Made by a program: the position numbers and the translations under genes. From assembly GCA_964418125.1 (NCBI GenBank), contig CAYQKY010000022.1, positions 9,371 through 73,370 on the forward strand: a DNA stretch of 64,000 nt, read 5' to 3'. The notes under the pieces are model-generated. The model was not told where the DNA came from. It was given only the letters and a program-made list of their open reading frames with translations, and did no database searches. Below are positions 1 through 8,310 of this stretch, in pieces. Each line of letters starts with the position of its first letter. The stretch's first letter is position 1. The stretch is from JACJXW01 sp964418125 (GTDB lineage Bacteria > Bacteroidota > Bacteroidia > Chitinophagales > Saprospiraceae).

Positions 1-73
1 ACATCGTATACACAATATCCCGGACTATGGTGAAAGCCCGGCGCCTTCCTTTAATCTACTACCCGATAATATA

Positions 74-694
74 TTATTTCTTTTTCCGGGGGAAGCTTAC
101 TCCCAGTGTGAGGACGCACCGCTCAATAGTGTCGTCATCGACATCCCAGGACTCACAATAGGGGGTAGAAGGCAAAGGGGCATCGGGGTGGCTGTCGGAA
201 AACCGGAGCGGGGCGCCGATGAAGTTGCTGATCCCAAGGGTGAAGACGCCCAGGCGGAAGCTCAGGGCGGAGCGGAAATAAGGGTCGAACTCCCGCTGAT
301 AAGCGCCGGTACAAACCCCTTCGACGGTATAGCCGGCGGCTACGATCGAGCCGGCCTCGAACGACAACAGCCAGCGGCGGCCGAGCTCCAGGCGGCCCTG
401 CAGGCCGATGGCGTGGAGGTTGAGGGTAGCTTCGGTATTGGTTCCATCCGGGCCGACAATGCCGCTGTTATTCGTTGTAGACCACAAATAGGCGAGGCCC
501 AGCCCGAAAGCGTCTTTCCAGCGGCGCCCGAATTCGGCGTGTATTTCGGTGTAATTATCCCCGAAGAAACCGGCGTTGAGGCCCACATTTCCGCCGCCGT
601 AGTAGGTTTGTCCCGGCAGGGCAATAGATAACATGGAAATGAATAGAAGGAGAAAAGCACTTCTGGCCAGAGCAGGAAGAGTGGTTGAGCGCAT
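74..694 (-). CDS. Probable outer-membrane beta-barrel protein, uncharacterised
   Basis: The 206-residue protein has an N-terminal signal peptide (hydrophobic stretch to about residue 28). The rest is rich in alternating aromatic, glycine and polar residues and ends in a strand with a basic tail, as expected for a small outer-membrane barrel. No enzymatic motif is visible. A diverged second copy lies next to it at 789-1517 (shared GLQGRLEL and LTLGxSFP motifs), so this pair is a local duplication. The second copy is broken by a small mobile element and this one is intact. The family is not recognised; membrane placement is inferred from composition. Confidence 0.6.
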   Translation of the reverse strand: MRSTTLPALARSAFLLLFISMLSIALPGQTYYGGGNVGLNAGFFGDNYTEIHAEFGRRWKDAFGLGLAYLWSTTNNSGIVGPDGTNTEATLNLHAIGLQGRLELGRRWLLSFEAGSIVAAGYTVEGVCTGAYQREFDPYFRSALSFRLGVFTLGISNFIGAPLRFSDSHPDAPLPSTPYCESWDVDDDTIERCVLTLGVSFPRKKK

Positions 695-788
695 AGTTGT
701 AGGGTTTAGAGGTTTTCCGGGGCTATAATAATAGAGTGGAAAAAGAGCGAAAGGGTTCGGGAGAATGCGCTTTTTTGGGGAGGAAAGA

Positions 789-1517
789 TCAATCCCCTTT
801 TCGTTTTCGGGACGGGAAGCTCAACCCCAGCGTAAGCGTAAACCGCTGGAAGGATTCTATGTACTCCCTGCCGTAGCAGATCTCAGGGTCTTCCATGTTC
901 CACTTTTCGTCGTATTCCGTAAACCGCAGTGGCGTCAGGAGTCCGAGCCGGAAGCCCACCGCCGGCCGGAAGTAGGGGACGAATGCCGGCTGGTATTCCT
1001 GGTCGCAGTACCAGTTGGTCGAATGGCTGACGCCCAGCATGTTCCCGGCGTCCAGGGAGAACAGCCAGCGGTTGAGCTCCAGGCGGCCCTGCAGGCCTAG
1101 TGCCTTCGGCACTAAATAACGGGGTAATAAACTTGCTATTTTCCGCCGGCTCTGCGTTGGCGCTAAGGGCTTCGTAGCTCCGGCTACGATCCCTCAGCGC
1201 CGCCTTGATCCGACGAAAAATAGCGGCGTTTCTTTTCACCCTTTACTTAATGCCGAAGGCACTACTCCCCGAATCCCATAGCTCACGCTGGTTCCCATAT
1301 CCAGGGAGCCGGTATAGGCGATGCCCAGGCCGTACTTGTCCTGCCAGCGCTTGCCGAACTCGATGTGAGACTCCGCAAAGACGTGCTCGGCGAAGTACAG
1401 CCCGACGTTGAAGCCGCCGTAGAGGGATTGGGCGGTGGCGGGGGAGGAGGCCAGAATGGTGAAAAGGATGGGGAGAAAAATAGCCTTTTTCCAGGCGGTG
1501 GGTTTTGGTGCTTTCAT
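789..1517 (-). pseudogene. Paralogue of the 74-694 gene, split by a MITE
   Basis: The N-terminal half (1517 back to about 1265) has a signal peptide followed by a Gly/aromatic region resembling the neighbour. The C-terminal half (about 1097 back to 789) matches the neighbour's second half. Between them lies a 163-bp element with terminal inverted repeats, which adds eight foreign codons and then a TGA stop. Removing the element plus one TA restores an uninterrupted frame reading GIRGVGLQGRLEL, the same join as in the intact paralogue. The disruption therefore looks recent and clean. A truncated protein may still be made, but it would lack half the barrel. Confidence 0.85.
1100..1262. mobile_element. 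163-bp MITE-like element with TA target duplication
   Basis: The ends are inverted repeats, GTGCCTTCGGCA(C/T)TAA(A/G)TAA, flanked on both sides by TA (1098-1099 and 1263-1264). The interior holds further palindromes, including CGTAGCTCCGGCTACG and a GCTATTTTC / GAAAAATAGC pair. It has no coding capacity. Length, TA duplication and inverted ends fit a non-autonomous element mobilised in trans by an IS630/Tc1-mariner-type transposase; the mobilising family is inference. It interrupts the gene at 789-1517. Confidence 0.8.
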
Positions 1518-1607
1518 GGTGTCGGTTTAGGTTTTGATGAATTGGATTATTGCTTTGAGCTCATCAGGAAACCTTTTTAATCGATAGGAGGGAACTTCAC
1601 CGTTAAT

Positions 1608-1979
1608 TTACTCAGGATAAGCCACTTTTTCAGCAGCTCGCGCTAGCCTTCTGCTGATCGGCTTTGTGAATTTCCCCTTGATCAATGCATGCGCATCGTT
1701 ACCCTCTACTGGGTCATAAATGCATTCTAATCCTAAATTTCTCGGTATTCCAGCCTCCAGGGCATATAGCCGGTATTTTGTCCGATCCTGAATTGCTTTT
1801 TCATAGGTAGTCAGGCGTTGGATATCTACAGAAAGGCCATCTTCATCTCTGCGTAAGGTAAATGCAAAAGAGGAAACACTCCCATCGGGTTTCACGTATC
1901 TTGGATCGGTAAAAATAACTCTTCGCAATAAACGGTCATCATCGTTTATTGCCATTTGCTCTTCAGAGAGATCAGGCAT
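1608..1979 (-). CDS. Hypothetical protein, third gene of a TIGR04255-type cassette
   Basis: A 123-residue, charged, soluble protein with no signal peptide or membrane segment. It starts 6 bp after the stop of the 162-residue gene upstream, so it is very probably translated from the same message. I do not recognise the family. The sequence looks globular (mixed alpha/beta) with a basic C-terminal helix. Its function is best inferred from the cassette, which is itself uncharacterised. Confidence 0.6.
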   Translation of the reverse strand: MPDLSEEQMAINDDDRLLRRVIFTDPRYVKPDGSVSSFAFTLRRDEDGLSVDIQRLTTYEKAIQDRTKYRLYALEAGIPRNLGLECIYDPVEGNDAHALIKGKFTKPISRRLARAAEKVAYPE

Positions 1980-1985
1980 ATTTCC

Positions 1986-2474
1986 CTATTGAATAAATCG
2001 AATTATTGCTTGCAACTTTCCTTCAAGTTCTTCTTCTCCTTCACATTGTTCGCCAATGAAGAGAACATAGTCAGCAGGTTCATCCGGGTAGAAATAGATC
2101 TCAGCAGACCTTTCTTCGTTTTTGAGCTCGACAACGATCTCTCCATTGGGGCCGGGGGCGGTAAAATAGACGGGAATACCAAAGCGGTCGAGCTGTTTAA
2201 TGAAACTGATGGCTTGCTCTATAGCATCCGGCGAAGGGGCGGCCGCATTGTAGCTATCCCAGTTGGAAGTGAGGTGGAGAAAGGTTTTTACTTTACTGAT
2301 TGCTTTTAAGGCATCGAGGGACAACTTTGGAGTGACATCAGTTTCATGGACAACAATTCCACTGTCAAAGACGGCTGCCCTTCTCCAGAAATTATCCACC
2401 ATCTGGCCCGCCAGGTAAATAGAGGTATGGGGAGATGTATTCTTCCTAGTATATTGCTCAACGGAAACTGTCAT
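1986..2474 (-). CDS. Hypothetical protein, second gene of a TIGR04255-type cassette
   Basis: A 162-residue soluble protein with no signal peptide. It contains a central helical stretch including NWDSYNAAAPSPDAIEQA and an acidic C-terminal end. NWDxYxAxxP followed by an AI-rich helix recurs in small proteins encoded near toxin-like or accessory genes, but I cannot assign a family. Its start overlaps the end of the upstream TIGR04255-like gene by 17 bp, which argues for translational coupling and a shared function. Confidence 0.6.
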   Translation of the reverse strand: MTVSVEQYTRKNTSPHTSIYLAGQMVDNFWRRAAVFDSGIVVHETDVTPKLSLDALKAISKVKTFLHLTSNWDSYNAAAPSPDAIEQAISFIKQLDRFGIPVYFTAPGPNGEIVVELKNEERSAEIYFYPDEPADYVLFIGEQCEGEEELEGKLQAIIRFIQ

Positions 2475-3207
2475 AAAAGGCTCCTTTTGTCATTTCTAAA
2501 AACAGTTCATGCGTATGACGATGTGCACTTTGAAGCTTGGCCAGTATTTCCTCACGATGGAAACGCCCTACATCGACGACTCCGGTTTGCCAGATCAAAA
2601 CGGGATCCTCACTTTGCTTACTGCGGCCACTGCTGACCGTGATATTCAGCTCTCCTCCTCCTTCCAGTTCAAATGATTGATTGATGTTGAAATGCCGGAG
2701 TGTGCCATCATGGGTGAAATGATTCTTCAGGTCAATTTTTAAATTTTTTTTGATAAATGCCAGCCAATCTCCCTTGAAATCATAATCGGGCAAGTTAACA
2801 CTGTCTATATAACGCAAGTTGATGAAATTGGGCTGCAGGTTGTTCTCATAAGCTTGGTAAAGCCAACCCAAAGACTTTTTGACCAAAGGAAAGAAGGCCT
2901 TTTCCCAGTCGTAATTCTTCTCCGTATCATTAACCGTGAATATTCCAGGGCCCAATTGAATAACCGGAAAAATTCCCTCCCCCCGCCAAAATTGATGGAC
3001 GATTTTATAATTGAACAAAGAGGTGGGGAACTCACTCGGGGCCCTGCGCCTTATCAACGGGAATTCTTCTGCGGCAAGGCCCTGCAATTTACCCTGCGCC
3101 AGTTCAAACCCCGTGTCCATCTCCTGCTGCGTGTCGGGAGCAACGTCGAGATCCCACCGTAGTTCAAAAACGGCTTCCTGAAGTGGGGCTTTGGGTAGTT
3201 TCGGCAT
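2458..3207 (-). CDS. TIGR04255-like family protein
   Basis: A 249-residue soluble protein that opens with the motif PLQEAVFELRW, typical of the sporadically distributed TIGR04255 family. It continues with the family-like FPLIRRRAPSEFP region and a long alpha/beta segment (about residues 95-220). The family has no established biochemical role. It is found patchily across bacteria, usually in small gene sets, consistent with an accessory or conflict-related function. It is the first gene of a three-gene operon running toward lower coordinates and overlaps the second gene. The family call rests on motif memory, not a search. Confidence 0.6.
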   Translation of the reverse strand: MPKLPKAPLQEAVFELRWDLDVAPDTQQEMDTGFELAQGKLQGLAAEEFPLIRRRAPSEFPTSLFNYKIVHQFWRGEGIFPVIQLGPGIFTVNDTEKNYDWEKAFFPLVKKSLGWLYQAYENNLQPNFINLRYIDSVNLPDYDFKGDWLAFIKKNLKIDLKNHFTHDGTLRHFNINQSFELEGGGELNITVSSGRSKQSEDPVLIWQTGVVDVGRFHREEILAKLQSAHRHTHELFLEMTKGAFYDSFR

Positions 3208-3339
3208 AGTTGCCTAAAGTTAAGTTTTTCTAGTGTTAAAAATAAAGTTTTTTAAAACTATGCTGTGATGATTTCCCAGCCCCTGAAATAAGTAAAAACC
3301 ATTCCAAACCGTTTTTTTTACCCTAAACGCCAATACATC

Positions 3340-3416
3340 ATGCGAGACGGTTACCAAATGGCCTTGCAGCGCATCACGGAGTGTGGAGAAACCGGAAATA
3401 CAACCTCGACAGCGCC
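3340..3416 (+). other. Possible remnant of an LRR-protein start
   Basis: A short reading frame beginning MRDGYQMALQRITECGETGN resembles the N-terminal cap (ALQRIxExxxTGN) of Saprospirales leucine-rich-repeat proteins. It then runs antisense into the end of the M14 gene, with no repeats following. The likely next word, NLDSAL, is present but in a shifted frame. This may be the stump of a deleted LRR gene or a chance resemblance. Confidence 0.25.
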
Positions 3417-5834
3417 CTACCCCGCCTTCACCACCTTCCTCACCCCCACAACTTCCCCATCCGCCACCACCTGCAGCAGGTACACCCCATTCGGCAGCCC
3501 TTCCCCGTCAAAGGTGAAGCGGTGGCGCTGGGTGGCCGATACGCCCTGAAGCTCCTGCTCGGCCAGCAGCTGGCCGTAGGGCGTGAGCAGGCGCGCCTGC
3601 ACGCGGCCCTTGCGTTCGCTTACGGAGAAATCTACCCTGAACTGATCGCCGAAGGGGGTAGGGTAGGCCCGCAGATAGCTCAGCGCCTCTACGTTCTCTT
3701 CCGAAGCGCCGGTCAGGGGCTCGGTGAGGATGACGGCCTCGACGTCGTCGAAATAGAAGCCGTCCTGGTTGACGAAGCCGTCGGTGTGGATCTCGAAGCG
3801 GATGTACACTTCCTCGTTGCCCAGGTATTCGGAGATGTCGATCTCTTCCATAACCCAATCGCTCTGGGTACCGTCGTAGACGGGCTCGCCGTCGGGCTGG
3901 AAGTTGCCGCTGCCGGGTTTGGTGTATCTTCCGCAGAGGGGAGTGAAATCGGAGCCGTCGGCGGAGAGCAGCACCTGTACGTAGTCCCAGCCGGACTCGA
4001 TCTGCCAGCGGGCCCGGAAGCGGAGGAATGCCCGCTCGCCCTCCAGTAAGGAAACCGGGTTCTGCAGGGTGATGCCGGCCTGGTAGCCGTCCGGGTAATT
4101 GGCGTTGGGGCTGTCGGTATAGCTGGTGGGGGCGGAGGTGAAGTGTTCGGTGGTCAGTCCCCAGAGGAAGGTGGACGTCCAGTTGTCTTCAGCCGATAAG
4201 TCATCGAAGAAGATCGTCTCCAGGGCGCCCCGCAGGTAAGTTTTGCGCAGGGTATCGGTGCGGGTGAACAGGCCGTTGTCGATGTGGACGGCGAAAAGTA
4301 CTTCCTCCTCTGCCGCCATACCTTCTTCAATGGTATACTCGAAAGTGTAGCTGCCTTCTTCCAGCAGGGCGAGGGTATACGCCTGCGGGGTGGCGCTTAC
4401 CGACACATTGGGGCTGGCGGCGCTGACGGATACCGTAACCGGCCCTTCCATCAGGCCGAATTTTTTCAGGGCAAGTTCGATGCTGCCTTCCGCGGTGGTG
4501 AGGAGTTCCTCGCCGGTATCTTTGGCTTCCAGGTAGTTGAGCAGCAGGTGGGCGGCGGTCAGGTTTTGCAGCATGCAGGATTTATTGAGCTGGTCGATCA
4601 TGCTCTGGGGCGGCCAGAAGCCGAAGGAGCCGGGGCCCACTTCGGGCGTGTAGGAGTAGATGGCGGGTTTGGTTTCTGCCTCGCCGTACATCCAGTCGTC
4701 GCTGCCGCCGTTGGTGACGTAGCCCACCGTTTCGGTGCCGGTGCCCATGGTGAAGTTGTTTTCCCGGGTCATCAGGCGGCCGAAGCCCTTGAAGAGCTCG
4801 TCCTCTTCGGTGGGTTGGTCGTTATATCCCCAGGGGTGGATGAGCAGGTTGCCGTAGGTATGGTAGTTGAATGCGATGCGGAACTGGCGCTGCTCGCAGA
4901 AGTATTTGACGGCCTGCGTCTCCGGCTCGGAGAAGGGCCCGGGGCCGCGGAAGGTCGCCCCTTCCGGGTTGGGGGAGGAGCCTGTGTTATCTGCGCCCCA
5001 TTCGTAGCCGTAGTTGCGGTTGAGGTCGACGCCGTAAATGACGCTGTCTTCATCTGCCCAGCGATTCTTGCGCCACATCCCGCCTCCGAAGGGGTTGGTG
5101 GTTTCGTTGTAGATGTAACCGTCCGGGTTGATACAGGGGATGAAGTACATTTCGGTATTGTCAACCAGGTATTGGACTTCCGGGTCCGATTCATAATTTT
5201 CCAGCAGGTACCAGAGGTAGAAGATCATCTGGGAGAGGCTGTTGGGCTCGCGGGCGTGGTGGAGAGCGGTATAGAGTACCTCCGGTTCGTCTTCGTCCTC
5301 GCCGGGATTGTCCGATAACCTTAGCCAGTAGATGGGGCGCCCTTCATGAGTGAGAATGTCGCCGATGGGCTGGCGGGCGCTGACCAGGTTGGGAAACATT
5401 ACGGCCATCGTATCCAGGATATCCAGCATCTCCTGGTAGGTATAATAGCCTCCCATAGAGCCGTATTCATAGTTTTCGGGCGTAGGGTAATCATAGGAAA
5501 GGGCCTCCTCGCCACAGCCGTTGCTCCGAAAGCCCAGTTGCTGCTCCGGCTCTTGCCGCTGTTCCCGGTACCAGGCTTGCACATCGGGGATGAGGATCTC
5601 GTAGGCGATGCCGTGCTCGGCCAGTAAGGCCAGCTCTCTCTCCGAGAAGTCATTGATGAGGAAGCGGCCGCGGGCTATCTGGCCGTGGTCCGTTTCCAGG
5701 CCCAGGGCGGCCAGCTCCGACAGTTCCGTATTGGCGAGGCTGACTTTTGCCCTGGAGTAGCGTAGGCCGGGTTGGGCTTGGGCAATAAGAGTAAGGGCAA
5801 AAAATAAGGTGAAGGGTAAGAGTTGCTTTTTCAT
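3417..5834 (-). CDS. Secreted M14 zinc carboxypeptidase with T9SS sorting domain
   Basis: An 805-residue protein if started at the methionine of MKKQLLPF, which gives a classic signal peptide ending AQAQ; longer in-frame starts add a segment with no signal-peptide character. The M14 domain spans about residues 115-470. The zinc pair HxxE appears as HAREP (His193, Glu196), followed by NPDGY, the NRNYGYEW substrate-binding region, the third zinc ligand in FNYHTYG (His325), and a catalytic-Glu candidate in YTPEVGPG. A beta-rich domain with MAM-like features follows. The last 80 residues form a type A T9SS sorting domain (AYPTPFGDQF ... NGVYLLQVV). The protein should cleave C-terminal residues from extracellular peptides at the cell surface or outside. 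Confidence 0.9.
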   Translation of the reverse strand: MKKQLLPFTLFFALTLIAQAQPGLRYSRAKVSLANTELSELAALGLETDHGQIARGRFLINDFSERELALLAEHGIAYEILIPDVQAWYREQRQEPEQQLGFRSNGCGEEALSYDYPTPENYEYGSMGGYYTYQEMLDILDTMAVMFPNLVSARQPIGDILTHEGRPIYWLRLSDNPGEDEDEPEVLYTALHHAREPNSLSQMIFYLWYLLENYESDPEVQYLVDNTEMYFIPCINPDGYIYNETTNPFGGGMWRKNRWADEDSVIYGVDLNRNYGYEWGADNTGSSPNPEGATFRGPGPFSEPETQAVKYFCEQRQFRIAFNYHTYGNLLIHPWGYNDQPTEEDELFKGFGRLMTRENNFTMGTGTETVGYVTNGGSDDWMYGEAETKPAIYSYTPEVGPGSFGFWPPQSMIDQLNKSCMLQNLTAAHLLLNYLEAKDTGEELLTTAEGSIELALKKFGLMEGPVTVSVSAASPNVSVSATPQAYTLALLEEGSYTFEYTIEEGMAAEEEVLFAVHIDNGLFTRTDTLRKTYLRGALETIFFDDLSAEDNWTSTFLWGLTTEHFTSAPTSYTDSPNANYPDGYQAGITLQNPVSLLEGERAFLRFRARWQIESGWDYVQVLLSADGSDFTPLCGRYTKPGSGNFQPDGEPVYDGTQSDWVMEEIDISEYLGNEEVYIRFEIHTDGFVNQDGFYFDDVEAVILTEPLTGASEENVEALSYLRAYPTPFGDQFRVDFSVSERKGRVQARLLTPYGQLLAEQELQGVSATQRHRFTFDGEGLPNGVYLLQVVADGEVVGVRKVVKAG

Positions 5835-6100
5835 ACTTGTCAAATGCGTTTTGGGGGTAAAAACCGGGGGCGAAGGTAGGGCTTTTTCGCTTTCCAACAG
5901 GCATGGTTTTGTCATTCCCACCGTAAAAAACAGCATTTGTCTGGCTGTATACGGGGGAATTGAAAAATATCTGCATGCATTCGTAACGCTTTCTCTGCGC
6001 AGTGCATAAAGAACAAAGGCCACTATCGGAAAAACCACTCTCCAAAGATCAGCAGGCAATGCCCGCAACCGTAATTTTTTAACCTCAAAATATTCAAACC

Positions 6101-6844
6101 ATGGCAAAACAACAGAAGAAGGTCCGTTACGACGAGTTCGTTTCCGCCGTAAGGCCGGATCCTTATTCCACCGAAAACCTGAAAGTGCTGGAAGGTTATG
6201 TGGGCAAATCCACTATGGAAGGCCACTGCCGCCTGTATCTGGAGGAATCGCTGAACAGCTTCATAGAAATTCCGGAAGACGATATCGTCTACGCAATGGA
6301 AGTGGAGCGGGGCGAATCCGCCCTGGGCGGTTCCCGCATCTGGGTAAAGGAAACCACCGTTTTCACCTACGGCGACCCGAAGGACCGAAACCGCCCCCAG
6401 AGTTCCTTCCTGGAAGGCGACCTCATGGAAGCCTATCAGCGCTCGGCCAGCCGGGCGGGCGTCGGCGGCATCAATGAGGTTTCGCCGGCCGTACTGACGG
6501 CCAAACTGGGATGCGGCTATTTCGTCACCCGGCGCTGCGATGACTTCGCCACCTGGTGCAACGCCCTTTACACCCCCTGTTTCCCCATCCGCTCGGTTTG
6601 CAACGATGTATTCTCCGGGGGGTGTTTCCCGCGGACGACCATCGATGACACCTGCCGCATCATCAAAACGACGGCCACCGACCCCTGCCGGCTTACGCGC
6701 ACCCGGCCGCCCTGCGGCTTGTATTATTCTACATTGGTGCCGACTGACATATACACGCAAACGCCGGTCGCTCAACAGGGCGCTCCGGTAAACCCGGCCT
6801 ATGGCCAGGGCTTCCAGGCCTACAACCCCTACCAGGGATATTGA
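6101..6844 (+). CDS. Candidate RiPP precursor with Cys/Thr-rich C-terminal core
   Basis: A 247-residue protein without signal peptide. Residues 1-130 look like a folded or leader-like region: acidic EIPEDDIVY near 56-64, then ALGGSRIWVK. Residues 138-205 carry nine cysteines at 138, 146, 153, 160, 167, 175, 185, 196 and 205, with spacings of 7-11, interspersed with about 18 Ser/Thr through residue 221. The tail (225-247) is rich in Gly, Tyr, Pro and Gln. Abundant Cys plus Ser/Thr just upstream of HopA1, kinase-like and LanC-like genes is what a lanthionine precursor should look like. The length is unusual, and a GG pair at 122-123 could mark a leader end. The precursor role is inferred; a Cys-rich structural protein is the alternative. 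Confidence 0.6.
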   Translation: MAKQQKKVRYDEFVSAVRPDPYSTENLKVLEGYVGKSTMEGHCRLYLEESLNSFIEIPEDDIVYAMEVERGESALGGSRIWVKETTVFTYGDPKDRNRPQSSFLEGDLMEAYQRSASRAGVGGINEVSPAVLTAKLGCGYFVTRRCDDFATWCNALYTPCFPIRSVCNDVFSGGCFPRTTIDDTCRIIKTTATDPCRLTRTRPPCGLYYSTLVPTDIYTQTPVAQQGAPVNPAYGQGFQAYNPYQGY

Positions 6845-6889
6845 CCGGAAGGCCTCCGCTTTACTGTAGATAACGGCTACCCTTCTAAG

Positions 6890-7045
6890 GTTGGACACTA
6901 TTGATAGCTAAAGAGTTGCGGAGCGTCCAAAGTCATTCCGACTTACTCCCTGCCTGCCAGGCCGCCAAGGCTTGCCCGGCGGGTAGGCAGGCGTCAGTCG
7001 CTTCGCTCGTGTCCGCTTTCCGACTTCCGACTTTTGTCCAACGCT
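6890..7045 (+). repeat. Word-repeat inverted repeats behind the precursor gene
   Basis: The region behind the 6101-6844 stop holds nested complementary words: GTCCAAAGTC near 6924 against GACTTTTGTCCAACGC near 7029, and CCTGCCTGCC (6949) against GGGTAGGCAGGC (6981). It has no coding capacity. It may act as a terminator or mRNA 3'-end stabiliser separating the precursor message from the enzyme genes. Confidence 0.5.
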
Positions 7046-7080
7046 AGACCGCTAGCCTGGATGACTACGGAAGTTATCGG

Positions 7081-7171
7081 GTGAGGGCCATAGCCTCACT
7101 CCGGCCCTGGGGTTATTAGCCCGGGCCTGCAAAGCAGGCTGCAACGGCCGGCTGCGCAGTGGCAGCCGGCC
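7081..7171 (+). promoter_or_regulatory. Four stacked hairpins before the enzyme operon
   Basis: Four hairpins follow one another. GTGAGG...CCTCAC is at 7081-7099. GGCCCtGGG...CCCgGGCC is at about 7103-7127. GCCTGCaaaGCAGGC is at 7125-7139, overlapping the previous stem. The last is a perfect 10-bp stem, GGCCGGCTGC/GCAGCCGGCC, at 7146-7171. The ATG at 7201 comes 29 bp later, after an A-rich leader. This could attenuate read-through from the precursor into the modification enzymes; that role is inferred from position only. Confidence 0.45.
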
Positions 7172-7200
7172 CCCTTTCTAAAAATAAAAATCAATCGGCA

Positions 7201-8310
7201 ATGCTACTCACAGGACACAATATCGCCCACTACCTCCTTGATAAGGGGTATGTTACCCCGGAGGACATCGTTGAGGCCAGGATGAGCATCGAGCCGGCCT
7301 CCAGCCGCAACAACAGCTTCCGCCTCCGCCGGGAGGATCGGCCCACCCTGTTCATCAAACAGGTGAAGGCGTTCGAACAGGAAAAGGCCGAAACTTTGCG
7401 CACGGAGGCCAACTGCTACTGGCTGGCCCGGCACGATGAGGATTTTGGACCCCTTCGTCCTTATATCCCTACGCTGGTGGAGTACGACTACAACAACCAC
7501 ATCCTCACCACCGAAAATATTGAGCCCGCCCGGAGCCTGCAGGATTTTTATGAGCAAACGGGTGATTTTTCACTTATCATTGCCCGAAAGATGGCGAAGG
7601 TGCTGGCCTGCCTGCATGGAGAAGTTGGGACGGCCGCCGTTCAGGGGAAAAGCCGGCAGCTCTTCCGGGAGAACATCCCCGGCATTTTCCTGCTGAACGA
7701 TCAGAACCTGAAATTCTTCAGCCAGGGCAAAGAGGCCGGAAAACTGTTCGCTCGATTGATCAGTGAGAACCGGGAGTACCTGCCCCTGATACAGGCCGTA
7801 GGGCAGGAATGGGAGTCCGCCACCCTACTCCACGGGGATATCAAACCCGCCAACTTCCTGCTGCAGGAAACCGTCGGGGCTCCACACCTTTTTCTGGTAG
7901 ACTGGGAGATCGCCTTCTTCGGCGACGCCTGCTGGGATATGGCGGGCGTGCTCCAAAGCTATCTCCTCTTCTGGGTGGAAAACAACCTGCGGCAGCGCCC
8001 GGAATACGCGTCCGTGGAAATGGAGCCCATCGGCTTTCCCCTCGAACAGGTGCTGCCTTCCATCCATGCTTTCTGGGATACCTACGTGCAGGAGCAGGGC
8101 TGGGAGGAAATGCAGGCGCAGGCCATGATGGAGAAGTCAATCCGATTTTGCGCCCTTAAGCTGATCCATACCTGTACCGAGGCTGCCCGGCAGTCTGAAT
8201 TTCTGCAGCCTGCTGTAGCTGCAATGCTGCAGCTGAGCCTGAATCTGCTCAAAAGCCCGGAAGAAGCGCTGGAATCCCTTTTTCAAATCCCTCAAAAAAA
8301 AGCAGCATGA
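7201..8310 (+). CDS. Aminoglycoside-phosphotransferase-like protein of a class V-type lanthipeptide locus
   Basis: A 369-residue kinase-fold protein. Visible elements are the putative ATP lysine in LFIKQVK (Lys53), the catalytic loop HGDIKPAN (211-218), and the metal-binding DWE (234-236) followed by GDACWDMAGVL. These are the APH/choline-kinase hallmarks. In class V lanthipeptide loci (lexapeptide, pristinin types) such a protein works with a HopA1-like partner to dehydrate Ser/Thr. The start at 7201 was preferred because an in-frame ATG at 7159 lies inside a hairpin. Its last four bases (ATGA) overlap the next gene, so the two are translationally coupled. Confidence 0.8.
   Translation: MLLTGHNIAHYLLDKGYVTPEDIVEARMSIEPASSRNNSFRLRREDRPTLFIKQVKAFEQEKAETLRTEANCYWLARHDEDFGPLRPYIPTLVEYDYNNHILTTENIEPARSLQDFYEQTGDFSLIIARKMAKVLACLHGEVGTAAVQGKSRQLFRENIPGIFLLNDQNLKFFSQGKEAGKLFARLISENREYLPLIQAVGQEWESATLLHGDIKPANFLLQETVGAPHLFLVDWEIAFFGDACWDMAGVLQSYLLFWVENNLRQRPEYASVEMEPIGFPLEQVLPSIHAFWDTYVQEQGWEEMQAQAMMEKSIRFCALKLIHTCTEAARQSEFLQPAVAAMLQLSLNLLKSPEEALESLFQIPQKKAA

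Noticed and set aside
4284..5318. Long open frame antisense to the M14 gene
   Set aside because: It is a shadow of a GC-rich coding region; its composition (Gly, Val, Ala rich, no motif) is typical of antisense frames.
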